The position numbers and the translations under genes are program-made. From the IMG/VR virus record IMGVR_UViG_3300025327_000081, positions 1 to 40,052 of that record: 40,052 nt of DNA; one strand, written 5' to 3'. Of this stretch, positions 21,169 through 29,467 are shown piece by piece. The notes below the pieces were generated by a model. That model worked only from the letters and a program-made list of their open reading frames with translations, did not search any database and was not told where the DNA came from. The DNA is from a virus. Numbering within the stretch: position 1 is the stretch's first letter; every line of letters starts with the position of its first letter.

Positions 21169-21609
21169 ATGAATAATGACAAGGATGGCTTAATCAATTT
21201 CACTGACCTGGGTGGCTTAGACCCGGCGATCAGCTCCGTCCTGGGCGGCTTCGAACGCCAGGAACAGCGCAAGTCGCTCTCTCCGGAAGAGCGCAAGAAG
21301 CTGCGCAAGAAAGAGCAGAAACAGGCGAAGGAGCGCCGGCGGATGCAGCAGCGCGCCGAAAACCGCGTGACACTCGACCTGCCCTCCGGCATGAAAGCCA
21401 GGCTCGAAGAGATTGCCAGTGAAGAGTCCATCAACGTCAGCCAGCTCGCCGCCTTCTTGATCGCCTATGCCCTGCGCGAGTACCCTGGCCTGCCCCTGTC
21501 CGAACACAAGACCAGCTCGCGCACCCCCAAACACGACTTCAACCTGGCCGCCCCCGGGGGATGGTGGAAACCCGAAAAGCCAGAAAACGAAGGGCGACCT
21601 TCGAAATAA
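21169..21609 (+). CDS. Ribbon-helix-helix DNA-binding protein (146 aa)
   Basis: The acidic N-terminus is followed by a very basic coiled stretch (KKLRKKEQKQAKERRRMQQR) and an RHH domain (about 65-105: NRVTLDLPSGMKARLEEIAS, then SINVSQLAAFLIAYAL), as in CopG and ParG-type proteins. The RHH strand RVTLDLP would contact DNA. Its own 3' end and the next 60 bp contain AAGGGCGACCT iterons, the likely target. ParA with an RHH partner and iterons is the layout of type Ib partition systems. Confidence 0.8.
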   Translation: MNNDKDGLINFTDLGGLDPAISSVLGGFERQEQRKSLSPEERKKLRKKEQKQAKERRRMQQRAENRVTLDLPSGMKARLEEIASEESINVSQLAAFLIAYALREYPGLPLSEHKTSSRTPKHDFNLAAPGGWWKPEKPENEGRPSK

Positions 21610-21663
21610 TGCAGGTCGCCCTTCAGGGTAGCCCTATAAGGGCGACGTAGAAGGGCGACCTGC
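21590..21663. repeat. AAGGGCGACCT iteron cluster after the RHH gene
   Basis: Copies at 21590-21600 (+), 21613-21623 (-), 21638-21646 (partial, +) and 21651-21661 (+). Copies two and four form perfect 14-bp inverted arms (21611-21624, 21650-21663), with an inner GCCCT-ATA-AGGGC hairpin. Likely operator or centromere for the RHH protein. No gene is seen from 21610 to 21771. Confidence 0.7.
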
Positions 21664-21771
21664 AAAAAAGCAAAGGGTGACCCATACGCCCCCAGGAAGG
21701 CCCAGGAGCGCCTTTATTGCCCTGGTGAACATCTCAATACCTTTGCTCAAAAACCCCCAAAAAGGAATCTC

Positions 21772-22005
21772 ATGACCACCCCCCGCAAACTCCTGCTTCT
21801 CCTCGCCTGCCTGATCGCCCTGGCCCTCCTGCTCTTGCTCATCCAGGATCGCCCGATGTCCTATGACCAGGTCGTGGCCTTCGCCCGCCAGACCGGCTAC
21901 CGCCCGCCCACCTGGTGGGAGTTCGAGCACCTGGACCGGGGCCAATTCCGCCGGCTGCTGAAAGACGGCCACGATTACCCCTGGCTGTTCGTCCGCTCCG
22001 ACTAA
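21772..22005 (+). CDS. Small signal-anchored protein (77 aa)
   Basis: MTTPRKLLLLLACLIALALL is a membrane anchor or signal peptide, followed by a soluble tail (YDQVVAFARQTGYRPPTWWE, then FRRLLKDGHDYPWLFVRSD). Preceded by a weak GGAAT-type SD. Last gene of the rightward arm before the two-way terminator. Function unknown. Confidence 0.65.
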   Translation: MTTPRKLLLLLACLIALALLLLLIQDRPMSYDQVVAFARQTGYRPPTWWEFEHLDRGQFRRLLKDGHDYPWLFVRSD

Positions 22006-22008
22006 TCA

Positions 22009-22037
22009 AAAGACGCCGGCGGGATGCCGGCGTCTTT
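22009..22037. terminator. Bidirectional terminator between convergent arms
   Basis: Perfect 12-bp stem (22009-22020 with 22026-22037), 5-nt loop GGGAT. Rightward RNA ends in TTTGTTTG, leftward RNA in TTTTGATT. Separates the early and late operons. Confidence 0.85.
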
Positions 22038-22052
22038 GTTTGCACGCGAACA
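22037..22052 (+). promoter_or_regulatory. parS-like 16-bp palindrome, site 4
   Basis: TGTTTGCACGCGAACA, one change (position 5) from the fullest copy, the mirror position of the change in site 1. It abuts the terminator between the convergent operons. Confidence 0.65.
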
Positions 22053-22061
22053 CTCCCCCGT

Positions 22062-22493
22062 CTATTCTTCCGGCTCCGGCTCCTGATCCTGGAACCGCTT
22101 CCCCGTCGCCTCCTGGAACTCCACCAGGAACCCTGCCAGCGCCGGACTCATCCGCACCATCAGGAATTTCGGGTGGGTCAGCCGCGCCCAGATCAGGTCT
22201 ACCGTCCACTGGCTGAGCGTGAAATCTCCCTCCCGGGAATCGTCCAGGCTGCCCACCCGCTGCGCCAGCTTCAGCCACTTCGACATCTCGGTGAGCGGGA
22301 TCCCGCCCTCCGGAGCCCAGTTCACGATCATCTCCAGCCAAAATTTATCGTGCACCTGGTCATTCGCCGCCAGGCGCCCCAGCTCCTCGAGCACCTGCTC
22401 CGGCTGGCTCTTCAGCATCTCGCGCAGATTCTGGAGCGGGATCGAGATCGACTCTCGCCCCGGCCGCCATTTGAGCTTCAATGTATAAGCCAT
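22062..22493 (-). CDS. Last late gene, unknown tail-associated protein (143 aa)
   Basis: AAGGAGAT before ATG 22493. MAYTLKLKWRPGRESISIPL, then a mostly helical sequence (NLREMLKSQPEQVLEELGRL, DKFWLEMIVNWAPEGGIPLT) and an acidic end. Follows the fibre gene. It may be a fibre chaperone or tail-tip accessory. Not recognised. Confidence 0.7.
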   Translation of the reverse strand: MAYTLKLKWRPGRESISIPLQNLREMLKSQPEQVLEELGRLAANDQVHDKFWLEMIVNWAPEGGIPLTEMSKWLKLAQRVGSLDDSREGDFTLSQWTVDLIWARLTHPKFLMVRMSPALAGFLVEFQEATGKRFQDQEPEPEE

Positions 22494-22506
22494 AAAAACT
22501 ATCTCC

Positions 22507-23922
22507 TTAGCTAAATAAGCCCAGAGCCTGCAATTTATCCGTAATCTGCTCCAGCCACAACCACACATTATCCATGTCGTAGGCCAGATTATTGATCGCC
22601 AGGCCCTCTTCCGCTCCATTATAGGTGCCGTCCGCGGTGGGATATGTGTTTTGCGTAGGGCGGAGCTGCTGCTGCCGGGTAATCGGAGTGATGTTGTAGA
22701 ATCCAACCTTCGTCCCCCGGTGGGCCAGGTCCTGGGCGACGGCCAGGCTGCCGCTCCCGGTCATGCCATCCGTGCCCGTCCCTACCAGCAGGTTCCCGGC
22801 GCCGTTTATGGTGATCACAGTGCCGTTGTTGATCTGAAAGGTAATCGCCCTCGTGGACGCCGCATTGATATACGTGTCTCCAGATGACGAATGCAGGATG
22901 CAATAGTTGCCCGCCACCCTGGTCAGGTCCGCATTCCAGAAGCTGGCGTAGGATGTCCCATGCACCGGATCCGCTCCCACCATCGCCTTGCTAAAAGTTC
23001 CTTTGCCCGTGGCAACGATTTCGCCCGCGGGCGGATCCACTGCCAGGCTTCCCACGTAGATCCCCCCGGCGACTCGTGCATCATATTCGTCTATGACAAA
23101 TGCAGTCGGTCCGCCCCTATGGGCGAACTGGATTTTTAGCGGAGTGCCCCCGATGGCATCGGTCGCCCGAGCCACATCGAAAAACAGGCCGGCTGTGGTA
23201 TCGTGGGAAACGATCGTTTTGTTATAAGTGCCGTTCCCAAATGATGTTAAATAAATCGGGTAGACAGGACTGAGAATGATTGTCTGGTTGAAAGAATGAC
23301 TGCCGGCCCAAGTCGGACTGATATTCAAATCCAGGTTATGGCTGTGATCCGATCGGGCAAAACTGCTGGCGCTGCCCTCGGCGCTCGCACCCAGATTGAC
23401 CGAATTCGCCCCCGGCGCGGCGCAGGTGATCCCATGTACGTGGTCGCTGCGCGCCGCATAATTGCTGGTTCCTTTCCCGGGGTTGGTATCGGGCGTAATC
23501 GAAATCGGATCGTCGCCGGAATAGTCGATGCTTACGCTATCTACGCCCACCGCGATCCCAGTCCCGGCTCCCACATGGAGCGTCGCATCCGCCGTCAGCA
23601 GCCCCCCGCCGGTCAACCCGCTTCCGGCCACGACCGATTTATTGAGCTGGTCGGCCCGCAGGCCCACCACGGTCTGCCCTTGACCGTTCGCCCCCAGCAC
23701 GAACGGCGCGCCCGCCACAGTCGGGTTGAACGTATGCACGGCCGTAATCGTGCGCGCCGTGGCCGTATGGACATACTGGCTGTGATCGTCGTTGGTCAGG
23801 CCCAGGAGCGAGGCGTGCAGCGTCGGGCTGGCCGGCGGCGCCGGCGTCGACAGGATCGTTTGTTGCACCTGGCGTTGGATCAACGGCTCCAGCCGCCTGG
23901 CCAGGCTGGTGAGATTATCCAT
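22507..23922 (-). CDS. Tail fibre / receptor-binding protein (471 aa)
   Basis: The N-terminal helix probably attaches to the tail. HxH-type motifs DDHSQYVH, ARSDHVHG and ARSDHSHN are typical of metal-binding trimeric fibres. A middle beta-rich region (LDLNISPTWAGSHSFNQTII) leads to a likely globular head, and the C-terminus (NAFEEG-like GAEEGLAINNLAYDMDNVWL) is a short helix. Product should recognise the host surface. Overlaps the upstream gene by 8 nt. Confidence 0.8.
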   Translation of the reverse strand: MDNLTSLARRLEPLIQRQVQQTILSTPAPPASPTLHASLLGLTNDDHSQYVHTATARTITAVHTFNPTVAGAPFVLGANGQGQTVVGLRADQLNKSVVAGSGLTGGGLLTADATLHVGAGTGIAVGVDSVSIDYSGDDPISITPDTNPGKGTSNYAARSDHVHGITCAAPGANSVNLGASAEGSASSFARSDHSHNLDLNISPTWAGSHSFNQTIILSPVYPIYLTSFGNGTYNKTIVSHDTTAGLFFDVARATDAIGGTPLKIQFAHRGGPTAFVIDEYDARVAGGIYVGSLAVDPPAGEIVATGKGTFSKAMVGADPVHGTSYASFWNADLTRVAGNYCILHSSSGDTYINAASTRAITFQINNGTVITINGAGNLLVGTGTDGMTGSGSLAVAQDLAHRGTKVGFYNITPITRQQQLRPTQNTYPTADGTYNGAEEGLAINNLAYDMDNVWLWLEQITDKLQALGLFS

Positions 23923-25453
23923 CCTGCACCCCGAACTCGAAGATGTCCTGCACCCCGCGCGGGGTCAGGATCAGGCGCTTCGAAGCCGCCTCGTATTCCG
24001 ACTGCTCGATGAACATCTTCGACGGGTCGGCCAGGCGCGTGATCGAGAGCGAGGGCGGGATGACCTCCTTCAGCCGGGTCCAGATGCCCACCGGGCACAG
24101 CTCGTTCCGCACCGGCGAGTCCGAGGCGTCGTGCAGCGAGCCGTCCCGCTGCAACAGGTAGGGCGCCGTGTTCGAAGCCGGCTCTTCCTGGATGCGCATC
24201 CTGCGCGCCTCGTTGATCGGGGCGAGCATCCGCCTGGAGTTCGAAGTGCCCATCCACAGGAGCTCGTTGAGCTCGTAGGCGCCGGTAGCGTAGCCGTCCC
24301 GGTACTGCTGGGTCAGGATCCCGCTCGTGAACGTGCCCCGGTCGACGCCGCTGATGAATTCGGCCGCCTGGCCGATCCCGTCCGCCTGGATGGCGGTATC
24401 CATCGTCGAGAGCACGCGAAACAGGAGATCCGCGTCGGGAACCCTGGGGTCGTAGTTCGCGCCGTCGTGCAGGTAGAACGCTCCATCGGCATAGCCCAGA
24501 TCCTCGCTCACCTCGGCCACGTAATAGTTGGCCGGGTCGACCGCCCCGCTCCTGGAGAGCACCAGCCAGTAGACCGTGCTGGCCGATAGGGCCACGCCGG
24601 CGCTGAGGGTGATGTCGGTCCACTCCGAGCTGGTCCCCACCGCCGTCCCGGCCAGCGTCCCGGACCCTAAGAGCGTCCCCGGCGTGCCGCCCGCGCCGTC
24701 TGCGGCGTAGAGGGCAGCGACGAAATTATCCGCCGGCGCCCCGATTTTCATGATCCGCACCGACACGCTCTTGGCGGTCCAGGGGTTGTCGAGCTGGAAG
24801 CTCTGCGCCAGCCGGGTGTTGGCTGCCACGTCGCCCAGGTTCTGGGCTGCGGAAGAGCCCGAGGGCGCGTACTCCTCCCGGCCATAATTATTGTCGTAGT
24901 AGGTCCAGCCCAGGGTATCGCCCCAGCCCCGGCAGTAGATCACCCCGCCCACCTCGCCAATGCTGGCCGCCGGCGTGATCACCGGCGTCGGGTAGCGCAT
25001 GCGCGCCAGGGCTGCGGCCCTGGCCGCCTCGGCGTGCGTCTGGTTGGATCCGTTGGTGGTGAGCAGGATCTCCCTTCTCCCGTACTCGCCGATGGACTGG
25101 GCGTCCAGGGCAAAGGCCGTCCGGGTAGTCTGCCCGGCGTTGTTTTCGTCCTGGTAGGCCACCGCCACCGCGTTGTGCATGCTGTCGATCGACACGCCCA
25201 CGTCCCAGGCCCCCAGGTTCAATTTGATCTCGGCCGCGAAGCCCCACCAGGTGCAGTCGCCCAGATCGCTGTAGATCTTGACCGGGCAGCGTACCCGGTC
25301 CACGAGCTGCCACAGCTCCAGCTCATCGCCATGCACCGGGATGACCGCCGCCAGCGGCCCCAGCAGTGCGTCGAACGAGTAGCGCTCAACGGTGTACTGC
25401 AGGATCAGCTCCGGCAGGGCCGTGAAATTGCGCTTCTGGAACATTACGTTCAC
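23915..25453 (-). CDS. Tail tip/baseplate protein with inserted jelly-roll (512 aa)
   Basis: N-terminal MNVMFQKRNFTALPELILQY and the following YTVERYSFDALLGP are in the place of baseplate-hub proteins. In the middle (about 195-325), a lectin-like jelly-roll (LAQSFQLDNPWTAKSVSVRI, then FVAALYAADGAGGTPGTLLG and STVYWLVLSRSG) is inserted. The C-terminal part returns to a hub-like fold. The insert could bind sugar on the host wall. Coupled to the genes on both sides. Confidence 0.7.
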   Translation of the reverse strand: MNVMFQKRNFTALPELILQYTVERYSFDALLGPLAAVIPVHGDELELWQLVDRVRCPVKIYSDLGDCTWWGFAAEIKLNLGAWDVGVSIDSMHNAVAVAYQDENNAGQTTRTAFALDAQSIGEYGRREILLTTNGSNQTHAEAARAAALARMRYPTPVITPAASIGEVGGVIYCRGWGDTLGWTYYDNNYGREEYAPSGSSAAQNLGDVAANTRLAQSFQLDNPWTAKSVSVRIMKIGAPADNFVAALYAADGAGGTPGTLLGSGTLAGTAVGTSSEWTDITLSAGVALSASTVYWLVLSRSGAVDPANYYVAEVSEDLGYADGAFYLHDGANYDPRVPDADLLFRVLSTMDTAIQADGIGQAAEFISGVDRGTFTSGILTQQYRDGYATGAYELNELLWMGTSNSRRMLAPINEARRMRIQEEPASNTAPYLLQRDGSLHDASDSPVRNELCPVGIWTRLKEVIPPSLSITRLADPSKMFIEQSEYEAASKRLILTPRGVQDIFEFGVQDG

Positions 25454-26805
25454 AGGTTGCGCCTCCTGGGCCGGTAATAGAGCTTCGCCGACACCGTCCG
25501 GGCGATCTCGGCCGTGTTGGCCAGGTGCGAGTGCATCAGGAAATACAATCGCTGCAATTTGTTGGGATAGACCATGATCGGCTGCCCGTAGCCCACCAGG
25601 ATGCCCAGCTTGCCGGTCCCCGAGCCATCATCGGTGTACAGTGCCCCCTCGATGCCATCGTCCATCACCCGCCGGTTCTGCTGGGTGCCGTAGCCGGCAT
25701 GGGTGATGTAGCGCCAGCCTTCCACCGGTATGGCATGCAGGAAATCGATCCCGGCGCTCAGGGTGAGGCCGGTATCCTGCCGGGCCATCAAGGTCATGTC
25801 GATGGCGTTCAGGCCGGTCTGCCCGGGCAGCCAGGGCGGCAGCCGCATCGTGAACAGGTCCCGGATCAGGATCGTGCGGTCCGGGTCCGCGCTGACCTGG
25901 GCGCTCTCCCAGATGGTGGTGGCTGTGTACACCAGCTTGAGCCACCAGCGGATGTTGGGCAGGTTGCTGAGGAATTGCACATTCCCGTCATAGAAGCGGC
26001 ATAGAATTTTGAACCCGCGCCCCCGGCAGTCGTTGAGAAAGTTGGTGCTGAGCGTCCAGGTGAATAGAGCCGAATCCGCCCCGCTGAGCAGATCCCGGTA
26101 GCGGTATTGGCCGCCCGAGCAGGAGGCATCGTTCCCCAGGCTGCCCCCCGTAGCACTTTCGCCTTCCAGGGTGGGGCCAAACGTGGAAGGGGTCGTCCAA
26201 TTCTGCCCGATCCAGATGTCATGTAACCGGTTGGTGGCGTAGTTGTTGAGCAGTTGCAGCCGGGTCGCCCCCGGCAGGTCGCCGTCCACGTCGGCCGCGT
26301 TGATGGAGACGTAATTCTCGTGGCCGGCGTCCCCATCCCAATGGTTATAGACCGTCAGCCCGCTGGTGTTGTTCGTGCCGTTGGCGTTGGTGAGCGGGAT
26401 CTGCGCCTCGGCCCCCTCCCACCACGGCGCGTGGGTCAGGACCACCGCCAGCTTGATGCGCCCACGGATCCAGCGGTTGGCCAGGCGCGAGTCGTACAGC
26501 ACCACCCCGCCGGTCACCCGCGTGCGCCAGGTCGACTCGCCGGCCACGATCGCATAATTTAGATAGATCCCGTCCGCATCCGTCTTGTGCAGCGCGGCGT
26601 GGGCCAGCGCCCGGTGGATTGGCTCGATCATGTCGTGCAGCGTGCCCCCGCCGGGGACGAGCGCCCAGGCGTCGAAGCGGTCGGTGATCGCCGCGTCCCC
26701 TTCCCTGGCCGTGTCCGGGTGGAAGCCGTCCAGGAGCACGTACCCGCCCGCCTGGAAGTTGATCGTGGTGATGCTTGCACCGCTCAATGTCAGTTGCTGT
26801 CCCAC
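25450..26805 (-). CDS. Distal tail protein (451 aa)
   Basis: First gene after the tape measure. It starts MGQQLTLSGASITTINFQAG with an N-terminal beta region like Dit-type hubs and a longer C-terminal part (TGLTLSAGIDFLHAIPVEGW, then PNKLQRLYFLMHSHLANTAE). Position fits the distal tail protein that caps the tube and holds the hub. Larger than minimal Dit proteins, so it probably carries extra domains. Assigned mainly by place. Confidence 0.65.
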   Translation of the reverse strand: MGQQLTLSGASITTINFQAGGYVLLDGFHPDTAREGDAAITDRFDAWALVPGGGTLHDMIEPIHRALAHAALHKTDADGIYLNYAIVAGESTWRTRVTGGVVLYDSRLANRWIRGRIKLAVVLTHAPWWEGAEAQIPLTNANGTNNTSGLTVYNHWDGDAGHENYVSINAADVDGDLPGATRLQLLNNYATNRLHDIWIGQNWTTPSTFGPTLEGESATGGSLGNDASCSGGQYRYRDLLSGADSALFTWTLSTNFLNDCRGRGFKILCRFYDGNVQFLSNLPNIRWWLKLVYTATTIWESAQVSADPDRTILIRDLFTMRLPPWLPGQTGLNAIDMTLMARQDTGLTLSAGIDFLHAIPVEGWRYITHAGYGTQQNRRVMDDGIEGALYTDDGSGTGKLGILVGYGQPIMVYPNKLQRLYFLMHSHLANTAEIARTVSAKLYYRPRRRNL

Positions 26806-26808
26806 CGG

Positions 26809-29412
26809 TTACCTGCCTCTCCTGCGCTGGAGCTCGTCCGCCACCACCATGGCCAGCTTGTGCATGTCGATCCCGTCCCGGACGGTGGCGTTGATCTGGA
26901 TTGGAGGCACATCGCCGCCGGCTGTCCCCTGCCGGGCGCCCTCCAGGGTCAGCTTGCCGCCTTGCAGCTTCTCGAATTCCTTGGCCAGGTCGCGCATCTG
27001 GAAATCGGCCAGCTCCCGGGCCGCTTCGCCGATGCCCCTCAAGCCCCGCTCGAACGGGGTGGGCGAGCCGGGCTTGAAGATATTGGGGATGTTCTTCGCC
27101 GCCTCGATCAGCGCGGCGATGAACTCGAGCACCTTGGTGATGATCCCGTCGATCACGTCCCGGATGCCGCCGAACCCCTCTTTGAGCTTGGACAGGACAT
27201 CCCGGATGAAGTCCTTGATCGGCCCCGGCAGGACGGTCTCGAAGATCTCGCCCAGGCGCTCCAGGATCGGGTTGAGATTATCGCTGAGCAAGCCCCAGAT
27301 CTTCGTGATGGCCTCGTGCAGGCTGATCTTCCCGGTGAGCAAGTCGATGAACGTTGAAATGATCCCGCCCAGCGTCTCGCCAATCAGCGTCCCCAGGTCG
27401 GTCAGCTTCGGGATCAGGTTATTGGCAAAAAAGTCGTAGACCGTGGTGAGGGTGACGACCAGGCTGTCAAACCAGACCATCAGCCCTTCGATCGCCTGGG
27501 GCACGTTGGTCTGCAGCCAGTTCCAGATCTCCACCAGTTTCGGAATGACCTGGGTGGTGATGAAATCGCCGGCCTTCTTCAGCGCCGGCACCAGCGTGCC
27601 GGTGAACCATTCGCTGACCGCTGCGACCGCCTTGGGGATGTTGGTTTGCAGCCACTCCCAGATCTGCTTCAGGATCGGCTCGAGCCAGGCCCACACCGCC
27701 GCGGTCTTGCCCTGGATGTCGCCCCAGTTGCCCGCCCAGGCTGCGCCCAGCAAGGCCACCGCGGCCACGATCAGCGTGATCGGGCTGGTGAGGGCGGCGA
27801 TCACCGCCGCGATCACCGGGATGACTATCCCGATGGCCGCCAGGGCGATGCCCACCGCGATCAGCGCCCCCTTGATCTCCGGCGCGTGCTGCTGCACGAA
27901 CGGGATGAGCTGCTCGGTGATGAACTTCCCCACCGCCGGGATGAGCTGGTCCCGGAAGAAGGCGATAATGGGCGACAGGGCTGCGCCGATGCCTGCGAAA
28001 GCCCCGCCGATGCCCGAGGCGATGCTCTTGAACGTGCGGATGATGTTGGCCCCGAAGGTGTTGGCGTCCTTATCCGAGGCCCCGAACAGCCTGGCCAGGA
28101 TCGCCCCGAACGAGCCGAAGCGAGTGATGGCGTCGTCGATATCGCCCGAGACGAGCGCGCCGATGGCGTCGGCCAGGATGCCCAGCGCCCGCGTGAGCGT
28201 CCGGATGCCTTCCTGCACCGCCGGCGAGGAGAGCCAGGCTTGCATCTTATCGGCCACCCGGATCAAGAGCGGGATGAACGCCCCCGCCAGCCGGGCGACC
28301 AGGCCCCCGATCCCGTCCTTCAGCCCGCCCAGCTTATCGTTCAAATCGGCCGCCGAGGCGACCGCCTCCTCCGACATAATTGCGCCCATCCGGTGGGCCG
28401 CATCCGCCATCTCCGCCGCGCCGTCCGCCCCCAGGTTGATCAGCGGCGCCAGCTCCTGGAACGATTTCCCGAACAGCTCCTGAGCCAGGATATCCCGCTT
28501 CGTTTCGTCGGTCATCTTCCCCAGGGCGGAGATCAGGTCGAAAGTGACGTCCTGCGTGGAGCGCAGCTTGCCGTTGGCGTCTTTGAGCGAGACGCCCAGG
28601 TCCCGGAAGGTTTTGGCCGCCTCCCGGTTGCCCTGCGTCGCCTCGCCGATCAGCTTCGTGGTGCGCCCGAACGCCTTGCCGATCGCCTCCACGCTCGTGC
28701 CGGTCTGCCCGGCGATGAATTTGAATTCCTGGTACTGGGTGGTCGAGATGCCCATCTTCTCGGCATTCTCGACGATCTCGTCGGAGGCCGCCGCCAGCTT
28801 CAGGATCAGCGCCCCGATGCCGGCCGCCGCCGCCCCCACCGCCGCGACCAGGCCCACGGCGATGCCGGCCGCCGCCTTGGCCACCCCGGCTGTAACGCTG
28901 CGGATTCCCGCCCCGGCGTCCTTGAGCTTGCCGCTCAGGTCCTTCATCCGCTCGCCCAGGGTCTTCGTCGAGCCGGCCGCCTTATCTTCCTGCCTGGCCA
29001 GGTCGCCGGTGGCTTTCCCCGCGCTGGCGGACTCCTTGCCCATCCCGTCCAGGGCCGTCTCGGACTGCCGGAGCTCCACCTGCATCTTGCCCAGCGTCTC
29101 GTTCTCCCGGTTGAGCTTGATCTGCAGATCCTGGGCCGCCCGGCTGTTCGCCCCTTTCTCGGCCGCCATCCGCTGGTATTCCTGCTGCAGAGCCGCTACC
29201 TTCGCCTGCTGGATGTCAAGCTGGCCGGTCAGCGACTTGATGCGCAGCTCCAGCCCGGAGGCGTCTTTGGCCCAATCCCCCAGCCCGGCCGCCGAGGCGC
29301 GGAAGCCCGACTCCAGGAGCCTCAGCTCACGGGTTGCCGTGGCGATAGCCGCTTTAAAGTCGGTGACATCCGCCCCGATTTTTCCAGAGAGCTCGTTGTT
29401 CGTATCGGGCAT
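26809..29412 (-). CDS. Tape measure protein (867 aa)
   Basis: Starts MPDTNNELSGKIGADVTDFK with AGGA upstream. A long N-terminal coiled coil (30-160), then hydrophobic segments (VGLVAAVGAAAAGIGALILK), repeated tryptophan helices (VWAWLEPILKQIWEWLQTNI) and a C-terminal helical part. Length sets tail length: at about 0.15 nm per residue, 867 aa would give a tail near 130 nm. It fills the tube and may insert into the membrane. Downstream of the frameshifted chaperone, as in most siphoviruses. Confidence 0.92.
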   Translation of the reverse strand: MPDTNNELSGKIGADVTDFKAAIATATRELRLLESGFRASAAGLGDWAKDASGLELRIKSLTGQLDIQQAKVAALQQEYQRMAAEKGANSRAAQDLQIKLNRENETLGKMQVELRQSETALDGMGKESASAGKATGDLARQEDKAAGSTKTLGERMKDLSGKLKDAGAGIRSVTAGVAKAAAGIAVGLVAAVGAAAAGIGALILKLAAASDEIVENAEKMGISTTQYQEFKFIAGQTGTSVEAIGKAFGRTTKLIGEATQGNREAAKTFRDLGVSLKDANGKLRSTQDVTFDLISALGKMTDETKRDILAQELFGKSFQELAPLINLGADGAAEMADAAHRMGAIMSEEAVASAADLNDKLGGLKDGIGGLVARLAGAFIPLLIRVADKMQAWLSSPAVQEGIRTLTRALGILADAIGALVSGDIDDAITRFGSFGAILARLFGASDKDANTFGANIIRTFKSIASGIGGAFAGIGAALSPIIAFFRDQLIPAVGKFITEQLIPFVQQHAPEIKGALIAVGIALAAIGIVIPVIAAVIAALTSPITLIVAAVALLGAAWAGNWGDIQGKTAAVWAWLEPILKQIWEWLQTNIPKAVAAVSEWFTGTLVPALKKAGDFITTQVIPKLVEIWNWLQTNVPQAIEGLMVWFDSLVVTLTTVYDFFANNLIPKLTDLGTLIGETLGGIISTFIDLLTGKISLHEAITKIWGLLSDNLNPILERLGEIFETVLPGPIKDFIRDVLSKLKEGFGGIRDVIDGIITKVLEFIAALIEAAKNIPNIFKPGSPTPFERGLRGIGEAARELADFQMRDLAKEFEKLQGGKLTLEGARQGTAGGDVPPIQINATVRDGIDMHKLAMVVADELQRRRGR

Positions 29413-29425
29413 CGCTTCCTACTTT

Positions 29426-29441
29426 GGTTCGCGTGCGAACA
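29426..29441 (-). promoter_or_regulatory. parS-like 16-bp palindrome, site 5
   Basis: On the minus strand TGTTCGCACGCGAACC, full 14-bp core. It is the only copy in reverse orientation and lies in the 55-bp gap between the tail chaperone and the tape measure. Confidence 0.7.
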
Positions 29442-29467
29442 CTACCACCGCCCAACTGCGATGGGGT

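Noticed and set aside
24413-24426. GCACGCGAAACA half site
   Set aside because: Inside the tail hub gene, only one arm matches and with an extra base; likely chance.
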